Below are positions 48,758 through 58,065 of a DNA stretch of 64,000 bases, piece by piece. The notes under the pieces are model-generated. The model saw only the letters and a program-made list of their open reading frames with translations. It was not told where the DNA came from and did no database searches. A program made the position numbers and the translations under genes. The first letter of the stretch is position 1, and the number at the start of each line of letters is the position of its first letter. This stretch comes from DASSJT01 sp963715025 (GTDB lineage: Bacteria; Actinomycetota; Actinomycetes; Actinomycetales; Dermatophilaceae): NCBI GenBank assembly GCA_963715025.1, contig CAVQQQ010000002.1, positions 434,001 to 498,000 on the forward strand, written 5' to 3'.

Positions 48758-48796
48758 GCCGCTGGGGACAGGGTCCTGGTCCCTGTCCCCAGCGGC
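48758..48796 (+). terminator. 16-bp perfect hairpin downstream of the CDF gene
   Basis: Arms GCCGCTGGGGACAGGG (48758-48773) and its exact complement (48781-48796) around a 7-nt loop, beginning 20 bp after the CDF stop. No T tract; the stem is unusually long and perfect. Confidence 0.8.
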
Positions 48797-48926
48797 GGCC
48801 AGGCCCCGGAGGGGTGGGGGCCCGACCGGAGGGCGCGCTGCTTGGGGGAGCGGCGGCCCACGTGCGGCGGGTCGTCAGCGGCATAGCAATCGGGCGGCGC
48901 GCTCTCTCGCGCCGACCGTCTATGTC

Positions 48927-48942
48927 ATACCCGATGGGGTAT
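48927..48942. promoter_or_regulatory. CsoR/RcnR-family-type operator 1
   Basis: ATACCCGATGGGGTAT, 6-bp perfect arms around four bases. It matches the ATACCC-N4-GGGTAT pattern bound by CsoR-family copper or persulfide sensors. It lies about 150 bp upstream of the gnd start, 33 bp from the second site. Confidence 0.55.
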
Positions 48943-48960
48943 CCGGATCACCCATGATAT

Positions 48961-48974
48961 TACCCGGGTGGGTA
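48961..48974. promoter_or_regulatory. CsoR/RcnR-family-type operator 2
   Basis: TACCCGGGTGGGTA, TACCC-N4-GGGTA, centred 33 bp (three helical turns) from operator 1. A further half-site (TACCCACCCACC) occurs near 49059. No csoR gene or copper exporter is present in the window. Confidence 0.5.
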
Positions 48975-49089
48975 TGTGCGTCAAATAGGGACGACCGCGA
49001 TGGACCAAGCACCGTCGGCCGCCTGTGTACCCTGATCGGCATCGCGGTCTTCCTCAAGTACCCACCCACCGTGGAAGGGGTGTGACGAG

Positions 49090-50523
49090 ATGGCCACCGC
49101 TGCCGCTCAGGTGGGAGTCGTGGGGCTTGCGGTCATGGGCGGGAACCTCGCCCGGAACTTCGCCCGCCACGGCCACACGGTCGCCCTCTACAACCGGACT
49201 CAGGCGCGGACCGACCGCCTTGTCGCCGACCACGGTGGGGAGGGGTCCTTCGTGCCCTCCGCCTCCGTGGCCGACTTCGTGGCAAGCCTGGAGAGGCCGC
49301 GGCGCATCATCGTCATGGTCCAGGCAGGGGCCGCCACCGACCAGACGATCGACATGCTGACGCCCCACCTAGAACCGGGCGACATCGTCGTCGACGGCGG
49401 GAATGCTCATTTCGAGCACACCCAGCGCCGCGAGGCAGCGCTTCGCGAACTGGGCCTGCACTTCGTCGGCACCGGAATCTCCGGCGGCGAGGAAGGCGCT
49501 CTCAACGGACCGAGCATCATGCCCGGGGGCTCGCGGGAGTCGTATGCCGCCCTGGCACCACTGCTCGAGGACATCGCCGCCAAGGTCAACGGCGAGCCGT
49601 GCTGCGCCTACATGGGGCCCGACGGCGCTGGCCACTTCGTGAAGATGGTGCACAACGGCATCGAGTACGCCGACATGCAGTTCATCGCCGAGTCCTACGA
49701 CCTGCTGCGGGCGGCGGGTCTCTCGGCCGCGGAGATGGCCGCCGTCTTCCGGGAGTGGAACACCGGTGATCTCGATTCGTTCCTCATCGGGATCACAGCC
49801 GAGGTGCTGGACCAGACCGACCCCTCGACGGGGCGTCCGCTCGTCGAGGTGATCCGTGACGAGGCTGAGCAGAAGGGGACCGGCCGCTGGACCGTCCAAA
49901 TCGCCCTGGAACTCGGTGTCCCGGTCAACACCATCGCCGAGTCCGTCTTCGCCCGCTCCACGTCAGGCCACCGGAGCCTGCGCCAGGCAGCGAGATCGCT
50001 CGCCGGACCGTCGGGATCACTCGAGGACGACAGGCGGGCTGAACTGGTCGACGCGGTCCGCTCGGCCCTGTGGGCCTCCAAGGTCGTGGCCTACGCCCAA
50101 GGCCTGGATCAGATCCGCGCGGCGAGCGAGGCCTACGGCTGGGACGTGGACATCAGCGAGGTCGCCCGTATCTGGCGCGGCGGCTGCATCATCCGGGCCC
50201 GTCTCCTGGAGCGGATCCGGCAGGAGTATGCCGGACAGCACCTTCCGACCCTGCTGGCGGCTCCCAGCGTGGCTGCTGACCTCGGCGCGGCGCAGGACGC
50301 CTGGCGCACTGTCGTGGCGAGAGCGGTGGGCGCTGGCATCCCGGTTCCAGGATTCAGTGCCGCTCTGGCCTACTACGACACCGTCCGCGCTGCGCGCCTG
50401 CCAGCCGCCCTGGTGCAGGGCCTGCGCGACCTCTTCGGTGCGCACACCTATCACCGAATCGATCGCGAGGGCACCTTCCACACAGAATGGTCGTCGGACC
50501 GGTCGGAGACCCAGCTGAGGTGA
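49090..50523 (+). CDS. gnd: 6-phosphogluconate dehydrogenase (decarboxylating), 477 aa
   Basis: Full-length NADP-dependent enzyme of the oxidative pentose phosphate pathway: N-terminal Rossmann motif GLAVMGGNLARNFARHGHTV with YNRT (NADP-type), substrate loop SGGEEGALNGPSIMPGG near residue 130, catalytic Lys in FVKMVHNGIEY near 185, and the C-terminal R-rich tail (YHRIDREGTFHTEWS). It produces ribulose-5-phosphate, CO2 and NADPH in the cytoplasm. It is followed 20 bp later by larE, so gnd-larE-larB form one transcript, downstream of a pair of CsoR-like operators. All conserved residues look present. Confidence 0.93.
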   Translation: MATAAAQVGVVGLAVMGGNLARNFARHGHTVALYNRTQARTDRLVADHGGEGSFVPSASVADFVASLERPRRIIVMVQAGAATDQTIDMLTPHLEPGDIVVDGGNAHFEHTQRREAALRELGLHFVGTGISGGEEGALNGPSIMPGGSRESYAALAPLLEDIAAKVNGEPCCAYMGPDGAGHFVKMVHNGIEYADMQFIAESYDLLRAAGLSAAEMAAVFREWNTGDLDSFLIGITAEVLDQTDPSTGRPLVEVIRDEAEQKGTGRWTVQIALELGVPVNTIAESVFARSTSGHRSLRQAARSLAGPSGSLEDDRRAELVDAVRSALWASKVVAYAQGLDQIRAASEAYGWDVDISEVARIWRGGCIIRARLLERIRQEYAGQHLPTLLAAPSVAADLGAAQDAWRTVVARAVGAGIPVPGFSAALAYYDTVRAARLPAALVQGLRDLFGAHTYHRIDREGTFHTEWSSDRSETQLR

Positions 50524-50543
50524 GCCGCGTGCAGGAGGACGCC

Positions 50544-51380
50544 ATGTTCGGCGCCGATGCGCTACGCGTCGCGGCCGTCCATGAGGCTCTTGCCGGCGTC
50601 GGCAGGCTGGGTGTCGCCTACTCGGGCGGGGTCGACTCGGCCACGCTGCTGGCGCTCGCCGTGCGGGCCCTCGGCGCCGCCCGCGTGGTCGCGATTCTGG
50701 GCGTCTCACCGAGCCTGGCGGATTCGGAGCGGATCGCCGCGCACCGGGCGGCCGCCGGGATCGGCGCCCCGGTCATCGAGGTCCGCACCTGGGAGGGCGA
50801 CAACCCGGCATACCGTGCCAACGGACCCGACCGGTGCTTCCACTGCAAGGACGAGCTGTTCACTCGCATCGGCGACGACGTGGTGGAGGCGCAGGGGCTG
50901 GACGCCATCGCCTATGGCGAGAACGCCGACGACGCGCGGCGCCCGGACCGCCCCGGCTCCCGCGCGGCATCCGACCACCGCGTGCTGCGGCCGCTCGCCG
51001 ACGCTGGGGTCGACAAGGCGGCGGTCCGCCGCATCGCCCGCGCGCTCGGCCTCCCGGTTGCCGACAAGCCTGCGGCACCCTGCCTCGCCTCGCGGATCCC
51101 GCACTTCCAGGAGGTGTCGCCGGAGAAGCTCGCGCAGGTCGAGGCGGCCGAGGCAGCGCTGCACGCACTGGGCTTCGACGACTGCCGGGTCCGCCACCAC
51201 GGCGACGTGGCTCGAGTCGAGCTGCGGGTCGGCGACCTGGTGCGAGCCGTGTCGCCCGACCTCAGAGCCCAAGTCCACGCGGCCGTGCGTAGTGCCGGAT
51301 TCCGGTTCGTCGCCGTCGACCTCGCCGGCATCCAGTCCGGGGCCTTCACGCTCTCGCTCCTGGGTGTCCGCCATGGCTGA
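50544..51380 (+). CDS. larE: LarE, ATP-dependent sacrificial sulfur transferase, 278 aa
   Basis: PP-loop ATPase motif AYSGGVDSATLLALAV near residue 25; CFHCKDEL (Cys98, Cys101) and the sacrificial cysteine in PCLASRIP (Cys180) are present. LarE donates sulfur from its own Cys (or a cluster) to the nicotinate ring of the nickel-pincer nucleotide (NPN) cofactor. ATG 50544 follows GCAGGAGGAC. It overlaps larB by eight bases. LarA-type lactate racemase is not in the window, so the receiving enzyme is elsewhere. Confidence 0.92.
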   Translation: MFGADALRVAAVHEALAGVGRLGVAYSGGVDSATLLALAVRALGAARVVAILGVSPSLADSERIAAHRAAAGIGAPVIEVRTWEGDNPAYRANGPDRCFHCKDELFTRIGDDVVEAQGLDAIAYGENADDARRPDRPGSRAASDHRVLRPLADAGVDKAAVRRIARALGLPVADKPAAPCLASRIPHFQEVSPEKLAQVEAAEAALHALGFDDCRVRHHGDVARVELRVGDLVRAVSPDLRAQVHAAVRSAGFRFVAVDLAGIQSGAFTLSLLGVRHG

Positions 51381-52065
51381 TGACGGGTGGGAGCCCGGGG
51401 AGGCCCTTCGGGGGATTGCCGAGCTCGACCTGGATCGCACCGCCCGGCGGGGATACCCCGAAGCGGTCTACTGCGAGGGGAAAACCCCCGCGCAGGTCGC
51501 CGCCATCGCTGCCGAGGTCGGGAGGCGTGCCGTGCGGACCCTGTTCACGAGGGCGGCGCCGGCCCACGCCACAGCGGTCCTGACCACCCTCCCGGATGCG
51601 CGGTACGCCGAGGACGCGCGACTGCTCGCCTGGCCCCCCGAGCCGCCCCAGCCAGCCGGGGGAGCGGTGCTCGTGATCGCGGCCGGCACGTCCGACCTGC
51701 CGGTGGCCCGGGAGGCGCTCTTGACCGCCAGATACCTGGGCCGTCGCGCCGAGCTCGTCGTCGACGTGGGGGTGGCCGGGCTGCACCGGGTCCTCGGGCG
51801 CCTCGAACAGCTGCGCTCGGCGAGGGCCATTGTCGTCGTGGCCGGCATGGACGGCGCGCTGCCGAGTGTGGTGGCCGGACTCGTTTCGGCCCCGGTCGTG
51901 GCGGTCCCCACCTCGATCGGGTACGGCGCGGCCTTCGAGGGGATCGCGCCGTTGCTCACCATGCTCAACAGCTGCGCGCCCGGGGTCGCGGTGGTGAACA
52001 TCGACAACGGGTACGGCGCCGGGCACCTCGCGGCCCAGATCGCCGCCAGTCACCCGGGCCCCTAG
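51373..52065 (+). CDS. larB: LarB, nicotinate adenine dinucleotide carboxylase/hydrolase, 230 aa
   Basis: Homologue of PurE-like LarB, which makes pyridinium-3,5-dicarboxylate mononucleotide for the NPN cofactor. The C-terminal domain has GYGAAFEGIAPLLTMLNSC (catalytic Cys near residue 205) followed by VVNIDNGYGAGHLAA. ATG 51373 overlaps larE by eight bases. Its TAG stop overlaps the convergent larC TAG stop in a shared CTAG. Confidence 0.9.
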   Translation: MADDGWEPGEALRGIAELDLDRTARRGYPEAVYCEGKTPAQVAAIAAEVGRRAVRTLFTRAAPAHATAVLTTLPDARYAEDARLLAWPPEPPQPAGGAVLVIAAGTSDLPVAREALLTARYLGRRAELVVDVGVAGLHRVLGRLEQLRSARAIVVVAGMDGALPSVVAGLVSAPVVAVPTSIGYGAAFEGIAPLLTMLNSCAPGVAVVNIDNGYGAGHLAAQIAASHPGP

Positions 52066-53288
52066 CCCCGGTCGAGCGTCGCACCGGGAGTGATGCCCGC
52101 AGCGGCAGCGGCCGCGGAGGCTTCGTCGAGCACCATCCGGACCGGCACGCCGCGCTCCCCGGCCAGCGCAGCGGCTTCGTCGAACTCCGGTGTCGCATGA
52201 CGGATCCGTCCACCTGGCCCAACGGACACCTTCACCCGGACCGTGCCGCCCCGGACCGGCACCGAGCGCCAGTCTCGTTCCAGCGCAAAGCGATTGACGG
52301 CATACTCGCGAAGTCCAAAGGTGGTCGTGAGCGACAGAACGAGGTCCCGCACGACCGCCCGGTGCCCGTCGTCGCTGAGAACCGACAGGGTGTGAGCCGG
52401 GCGTCCCTTCTTCATGAGGATCGGCGTCAGCCAGGCATCGGCCGCGCCAGCGTCGAGGAGTCGGCCCAGGACATCCGGCCAGACCCGCGGGTCGAGGTCG
52501 TCAACGTTCGCCGCCACAACCCACATCCGCTCGTCAGGCGGCCGCTCGGACGCGGTGCCCAGCACGACCCGGACGATGTTGGCCCGGTCGGAGGAGTCTC
52601 GTGCACCGGCACCGACACCGATCCCGGCGATTCGCAGGGCGGGGAGCGGCTCGCACGCGCCGGCGAGGGTGCGGACCAGCGCGAGACCGGTGGGAGTGGC
52701 CAGTTCGCCGATGCCGCGAGAGTCGGCCTCCCAGCCGAGAGATAGCTCCAGGGCGGCGGGGACGGGCACTGCCAGGTCGCCATGCGCCGTGTGGGCCCGA
52801 CCCGACCCGAGGGCAACGGGCCCGGCGCTGACGCTGTCGACGCCGAGGAGGTGCAGGCCGGCGCAGACGCCGACCACGTCGGCGATCGAGTCCCACGCGC
52901 CCACCTCGTGGAAGTGGACCTCGTCACGCGTCACGCCATGGACGCGGGCCTCCGCCTCGGCGAGCCGGCCGAAGACATCGAGGGCCTGGGTCCTGACCGT
53001 CTCGGGCAGCGCCGCCGCGCGCAACATGCCTTGAACCTCCGCCCACTGCCGGTGTGGGTGGTCGGCGGCCAGTGGCTCGACCAGGGCCTGGGTGGCGCGC
53101 AGGCCCGCCCGGGTCACGCTGGCAGCGCTGATCCGAATGCTGTCGGGGAGAACCGCGTCGACGGCGGACTGGACCTCGTGGAGCGGGGCGCCGGCATCGA
53201 GAACGGCACCGAGGAGCATGTCGCCGGCCACCCCCGCGCTGACGTCTAGCCACGCGTGGAGGGGTGCGCGGTCGGGGGTGTGCGCCAT
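52062..53288 (-). CDS. larC: LarC, nickel-pincer cofactor nickel insertase, 408 aa
   Basis: Single-frame LarC: HAWLDVSAGVAGDMLLGAVL near the N-terminus, GVTRDEVHFHEVGAWDSIAD near residue 120 (metal-binding HFHE) and the C-terminal nickel-insertion domain (MKKGRPAHTLSVL near 315). In Lactobacillus plantarum larC is in two frames joined by programmed frameshift; here it is one continuous reading frame. It is convergent to larE-larB rather than in their operon, so expression of cofactor steps is not strictly coordinated. It inserts Ni into the pincer using CTP. The two larBC stop codons overlap. Confidence 0.91.
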   Translation of the reverse strand: MAHTPDRAPLHAWLDVSAGVAGDMLLGAVLDAGAPLHEVQSAVDAVLPDSIRISAASVTRAGLRATQALVEPLAADHPHRQWAEVQGMLRAAALPETVRTQALDVFGRLAEAEARVHGVTRDEVHFHEVGAWDSIADVVGVCAGLHLLGVDSVSAGPVALGSGRAHTAHGDLAVPVPAALELSLGWEADSRGIGELATPTGLALVRTLAGACEPLPALRIAGIGVGAGARDSSDRANIVRVVLGTASERPPDERMWVVAANVDDLDPRVWPDVLGRLLDAGAADAWLTPILMKKGRPAHTLSVLSDDGHRAVVRDLVLSLTTTFGLREYAVNRFALERDWRSVPVRGGTVRVKVSVGPGGRIRHATPEFDEAAALAGERGVPVRMVLDEASAAAAAAGITPGATLDRG

Positions 53289-53328
53289 GCCTCCAAACGT
53301 AGGGGACCTGCTGTCGCTGGGCCGCGGG

Positions 53329-55122
53329 TCAGCCCGCGACCGGGGCGAGCACCTGGTCAGCCGAGGACTTCACCGGGGCCCCGGAGGGGAACGGCGCCGG
53401 CAACAGCAGCTCCACGTTGCGGTCCTCGACGCTGCCGCGGCGGCGGTCGGTGCGCTCCTGCCAGTCGTTGGCCGAGATCTCCCGTGACAGGCCGGCCAGC
53501 GACGTCGTGGACAGCCCGCTTCGCGCGATGGGACCCGAGTGGTCGACGATGGTCGCGAAGATCGACATCGTGCCGTCGAGGTTGTCGACGACCTCGACAG
53601 TCCGTGACTGCTGCGGCCAGTCGATGTGAGCCGCCGTGTTGACCTCCCAGAAACCCCCACTGACGGCCGAGCCGCCCGGGCGTGCATGGGGAATCACCTC
53701 GTTGCGGTGGGTGTGGCCGTTGACCCACAAGATGGCGTTGGGGTAGCGCAGGAGCAGCGCAGCAACCTCGGCGCCGCCGATCCGCCCGCTGCCTGGTGGC
53801 ACGTTGGTCATCGACCCGACCGAGTGGTGGCTGAACACCGCTACGTACTTGTTCGCATGCCCGGACCGGGTCACCACGCTGCCGTCCTCGGCGAGCCACG
53901 AGCTGCTCGCGCCCTGCAGCTCTCCCTCGAGCCACGCGAACTGGTCGGGGTCCAGGGAGCCGTCCGGCCCGCCTGCACTGACAACCGTGTCGAGGACGAT
54001 GCCGCGCATCCGGCCGATGTCGAAGGTGTAGTAGGCCGTGCCGCTGCTGACGTTGTCGGCCGTGAAGCCGTGCCCGACCGGTGTGCCAGTAGTGGTGAAG
54101 TGCTCCGCCACCGTGGTGGCACGGTCGACGATCCTCCGGTCCGCGTCAGGCGTGACGATGCGGTGGCCCCCCTTCGTCAGCTGGAGTTGGATCGCTGCCG
54201 GGTCCTGTTGCAGCAGGGACACCACGAAGGCCACCTGCTCCTGGAGCGGCTTGGCGAGGATCTCGGGGGGCAGGCTGGTCAGCTTGACCGGTCCGGTCGC
54301 CAGGGACTGGAGCAGGGGACTGCGCGGGACGTTGCCCTGCACGAGGCCGTCGTGGTTGCCGTATGCCGTGTACCAGGGCAGACCGATGCCGGTCGCCTGG
54401 AAGGGGGCGCGGGCCGCGTCGAGCAGCCCCGGCACTGTGGGGAACCCATAGAGGGAGGAGGGGTCGCCGAATCCCGTCTCGGGGTGCCAGTAGTACGGAT
54501 CCGGCGCAACGTCGTCCATCACGCCCTCGTAGCGAGTGGGATCACCGGAGTCAGGGCGCACGGTGTTGCCGTCGAGCAGGTCGATGTACCACCGCAGCTC
54601 GTTGTGCTGGCAGTTGTCCGTGTTGTCGCCGGTGACGACGGCGAACTGGATCGGGCGTCCAGTGGCGGGGCCGCGCCCCAGCTGCCGCAGCTGGGCGACC
54701 ATGGCGTCGCCGACCTGCGCGCTCATGAGCTCCTGCGGTCGGTGGGCGCTGGCGAAGTCGGAGAAGAAAGCGCCGTACGGATCGAAGAACTCGAAGCGCG
54801 CGGGGGACTGGACATCCATCACGTGGATGTCCGTGAGCTGGGCGAAGGAGGCGATCACCCTGCCGCTGCCTGACTGGTGGGTCGACAGCCCTGCCAGCTC
54901 CCCTCGGGTCAGGAATGGCTCGCCAGGCCCGTATTTCAAAGGCGCGTAGCCACCTGCTCCGGCAGCCCCGCGCACGATCACACGGTCGAGCGTGGTCCCC
55001 GCCGTCGAGGGCTGGGGAAGGGCGACCGCTCTCCGGGAGGGGAAGGGATCGAGCCCCGCGAGGGCCACAGCACCCGCCGCGCCGAGCAATCCTTCCAGGA
55101 ACAGCCGCCGAGTCGGTTCCAT
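53329..55122 (-). CDS. TIGR03767-type metallophosphoesterase, Tat-exported, 597 aa
   Basis: The N-terminus PTRRLFLEGLLGAAGAVALA carries a twin-arginine Tat signal. The calcineurin-like metal motifs are in order: QLTDIHVMD (near residue 98), VVTGDNTDNCQHNE (near 165), AYGNHDG (near 268), AVFSHHSVGS (near 430) and VNGHTHRNE (near 465). The length and the middle insertions match TIGR03767 family metallophosphoesterases of actinobacteria, whose substrate is not known. ATG 55122 follows GGAGGAGGCGG. It is 40 bp downstream of larC on the same strand. Confidence 0.85.
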   Translation of the reverse strand: MEPTRRLFLEGLLGAAGAVALAGLDPFPSRRAVALPQPSTAGTTLDRVIVRGAAGAGGYAPLKYGPGEPFLTRGELAGLSTHQSGSGRVIASFAQLTDIHVMDVQSPARFEFFDPYGAFFSDFASAHRPQELMSAQVGDAMVAQLRQLGRGPATGRPIQFAVVTGDNTDNCQHNELRWYIDLLDGNTVRPDSGDPTRYEGVMDDVAPDPYYWHPETGFGDPSSLYGFPTVPGLLDAARAPFQATGIGLPWYTAYGNHDGLVQGNVPRSPLLQSLATGPVKLTSLPPEILAKPLQEQVAFVVSLLQQDPAAIQLQLTKGGHRIVTPDADRRIVDRATTVAEHFTTTGTPVGHGFTADNVSSGTAYYTFDIGRMRGIVLDTVVSAGGPDGSLDPDQFAWLEGELQGASSSWLAEDGSVVTRSGHANKYVAVFSHHSVGSMTNVPPGSGRIGGAEVAALLLRYPNAILWVNGHTHRNEVIPHARPGGSAVSGGFWEVNTAAHIDWPQQSRTVEVVDNLDGTMSIFATIVDHSGPIARSGLSTTSLAGLSREISANDWQERTDRRRGSVEDRNVELLLPAPFPSGAPVKSSADQVLAPVAG

Positions 55123-55426
55123 GGGCCGCCTCCTCCACTTGTCGCAATGGGGACACTTAAGCACCGATCGGCCCGCCCGTGTGTCCATCGGGGAAAGCGC
55201 ACGCGTGTCGCATGGCGTGCGCAGGGAGCGGCCCGCGGTGTGTGTAGCGGTGAGTGTCAGCCGCTCAGGTTGCAGGGGATCGGTGCCCGTGTTAAGCCTG
55301 TCAGGTCTGTTTATCAGGATTTGTCACATAATGGCGCGCATTGCCCCACCGGTTTCCCGGGAAGGGCCGAAGCGGCCTTGTCGCCTGGGAAGGCATCCGG
55401 TCCGGCGAGCGCCGGAAGGAGAGGCC
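55123..55426. other. 304-bp divergent upstream region
   Basis: No gene. It contains an AT-richer patch with CATAAT (about 55326-55331) that could be a -10 for the plus-strand glycoside hydrolase gene; no clear -35. Nothing else recognised. Confidence 0.45.
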
Positions 55427-58065
55427 ATGCCTCGGGGATTTGCCGCCGCAGTGTCGGCGGCCGCCGTGATGGGCATGACAGTGTGGGGTCAGTCGTCCGC
55501 AAGCTCCCAGCCGCTCACCGGCCAGGCAGCAGCGGCTTCGGGCTCCGAGCTGTCGGTAACCAGCCGGCTGCAGGATCGCCGCGAAGTCGCCGCAGGGACC
55601 CGCGCGTACGCGATCGGTTTCCAGGACGGACGGTTCTACGCCAACGGGTGGCACATCACCGGCGAGATGGGTGGCGTGTGGACGCCGCCGCTGAAGCTGG
55701 TCGACGGCGTGTGGTTCGGGCTCGACGACCAGTGGGTCGGCCCGGCCACCAAGTTCACCAGCGGCTGGGGCTACACGCGCTATCGACCTGCCCGAGACCG
55801 CTGGCCTGGACGTGGAGCGCACGGACTTCGTGCCGGACGGCCGGCGAGGCGCGCTCTTCGGCCTCAAGATCACCAACCCGGGCGACGCACGCACCGCGAA
55901 GCTGACTGTCGACGCGCACTCGGAGCTGATGGGCCAGTACCCGTGGGGCTTCGGCGGGAGTCACGCCCGAACGCCAGCGACAACATCGCCGACCAGGGCA
56001 GCTACGACGGCCAGCAGTCTGCTCTTCACCGACGACGGCGCCCTGCCCGGCGCGCCCGACCACCACTACGCGGCGCTGGTCGGCACCGCACTGCAACGCC
56101 GACTCGGGCGTCGATCGGCGACCAGTTCTGGGGCCCACAGCCCGGACACCGCTGCACGGGCACCGAGCCGGGGGCACCGGCCGACCCCAAGCCGTCCGCG
56201 TGCGACGACGGCCCGTTCGGGCGAGGCACCGGCGGTGAGCTGACCTACTCGGTGTCGCTCCCGCCGGCGGCAGCAAGACGGTGTGGCTCGGCCGTCGCCG
56301 GCTCCGACCAGGGCCTGCACGGCGGCGCAGCAGGAGCTGAGCCAGGTGCTGCAGGATCCCGCCGCCCAGCTTGCCGCCAGAAGATGGCCTCCCGCGCAGC
56401 AGCTCGCCGACATGACGCAAGCTGTCGCTGCCCGGGCGACCCGCTGGTGCAGGACGCGGTCGAGTGGGGCAAGCAGAACCTCGCCGATCTCACGCAGAGC
56501 GCCGAGAACCTGCAGATCCGCTGGACCAACCAGGGCAAGCAGTTCCCAGCCCCGCTGGGCACCGTGCACCAATGCCACCTGGATCGGCGCCGGGTTCCCG
56601 GACTACCCGTGGATCTTCGGCACCGACGCGGAGTACACGGCCTTCGCCGCCGTTGCGGTCGGCCAGTTCGACGGCCATCGAGGACCACCTGCGCGCGCTG
56701 CGGGACATCTCCGACATCCTCAACGAACGGCTCCGGGCGTGGTCGCGCACGAGGCCGTCGCGGACGGCTCCATCTGGTTCGGCCACGACTCGCGGCACAC
56801 CAACCCGGACGGCTCGACGTCGTACGACTTCAACACCGACGAGACGGTCAAGTTCCCCAGCGCGGTGGCGCTGGTGTGGCGCTGGACCGGCGACAACGCG
56901 CTTCCGCGACGAGATGTACGACTTCGCCGTGCGCAACCTGCGCTACGTCGCGCGCACACTCGACGCCGACCACGACGGCTGGCCCGAGGGGCTCGGCAAC
57001 GTCGAGCGGACCGGCATGGGCCCGGAGAAGCTGGACAACACCGTCTACTTCATCCGCGGGCTCTACGACCTGGCCGACATGGCGCAAGTCGAAGCACGAC
57101 GGCGACACCTACGCGTGGGCGACCAACCTGGCCCGGCAGGCTGCAGGCAGCGGTTCGACGACGACGTGGTGGTATCGAGCGCGGCGGATCAGTACGCCGA
57201 CTCGCTGAACGACCCGGGTGACGTCCAGTCCTTCCAGAAGCACTGGATCGGCCAGACGCCCGATGGAGGCCGAGCTGCGTGATCAACGGCGACACGGTTC
57301 CCGGGCTGGCTCCGTTCGACCACGGCGAACACTGCGCTCGGCGGGCGTGAGAACGCCTGCTACAGCGGCACGCCGCCGTTCAACCCGGGGCTGTTCCACA
57401 CCGGCTGCGGTGGCGGAGCCAGACGGGCAGGGCGAGCAAGGTCATCTTCGGCCTGACGACCTCGATCCAGTCGGTCGGCGAGGGCAACTACGGGCGCCTG
57501 GGCGCCGGTCAGCAGCAGCGCTACACGCACGCCCTCGCCGAGACGATGTTCTCCGAGCCCGCCACGGGCGGTACGCCGGACGAGCAGCCCGGCGCGATGC
57601 CGGAGATCTTCCCGTCGCCGGACCAGGGCGCGAACATCGACCGCTGCTGGACGTGCCGCTCGATGTTCATGCAGGCCTGGGGCAACTACGGCACGGCCTG
57701 GGCGGTCGTGCACCAGTGGCTCGGCGTGCGGCCGGACCTCGGCAACGGAGCGGTCGAGTTCGTGCCGCAGGTGCCGCAGGGCCAGACCTCGGTCAGTGGT
57801 GCGGACATTCGCTGGGCCATGGATCAGCGGACGTGTTCGGCGACGCACTCTGGCCAGATCGTACACCACGGAGATCGACGTCAGTGCAGGCGTCGCTGAC
57901 CGCGTCGTCATCGGTCACACGCTGCCCCGTGGCACCGAGCCGTCGGCGGTCGTGCTGGACGGCCGAGCCGTCGGCACACCTACGAGGTCGTCGAGACCAA
58001 CCGCGGAACGGAGGTGACCGTGCGCGGCGAGTGCTGGCCAGCACACGCTGACGATCACGTCCTGA
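55427..58065 (+). pseudogene. Secreted six-hairpin glycoside hydrolase, broken by about twenty frame changes
   Basis: ATG 55427 (GGAAGGAGAGG upstream) opens a signal peptide and an N-terminal beta domain (YAIGFQDGRFYANGWHITGE). Thereafter recognisable stretches of one protein alternate among the three forward frames: YPWGFGG, IGDQFWGPQPG, DAVEWGKQNLADLTQ, GAGFPDYPWIFGTDAEY, DSIWFGHDSR-like, PEGLGNVERTGMGPEKLDN, FIRGLYDLADMAQ and a final TLTITS stop. Nearly every change is a single extra base at a codon border (for instance at 55784, 55959, 55966, 56015, 56091, 56113). The restored protein, about 860 aa, resembles glycogen-debranching/glucoamylase-type six-hairpin glycosidases. Few in-frame stops separate the pieces, so this is either recent decay or poor sequence. 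It ends 11 bp into the convergent oxidoreductase gene. Confidence 0.78.

Larger units (their letters stand above)
48739..49089. other. 351-bp intergenic region with terminator and metal-type operators
   Basis: No gene is supported. It contains a strong hairpin (48758-48796) closing the CDF transcript, and two TACCC-N4-GGGTA palindromes (48927-48942, 48961-48974) upstream of gnd. Confidence 0.7.
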
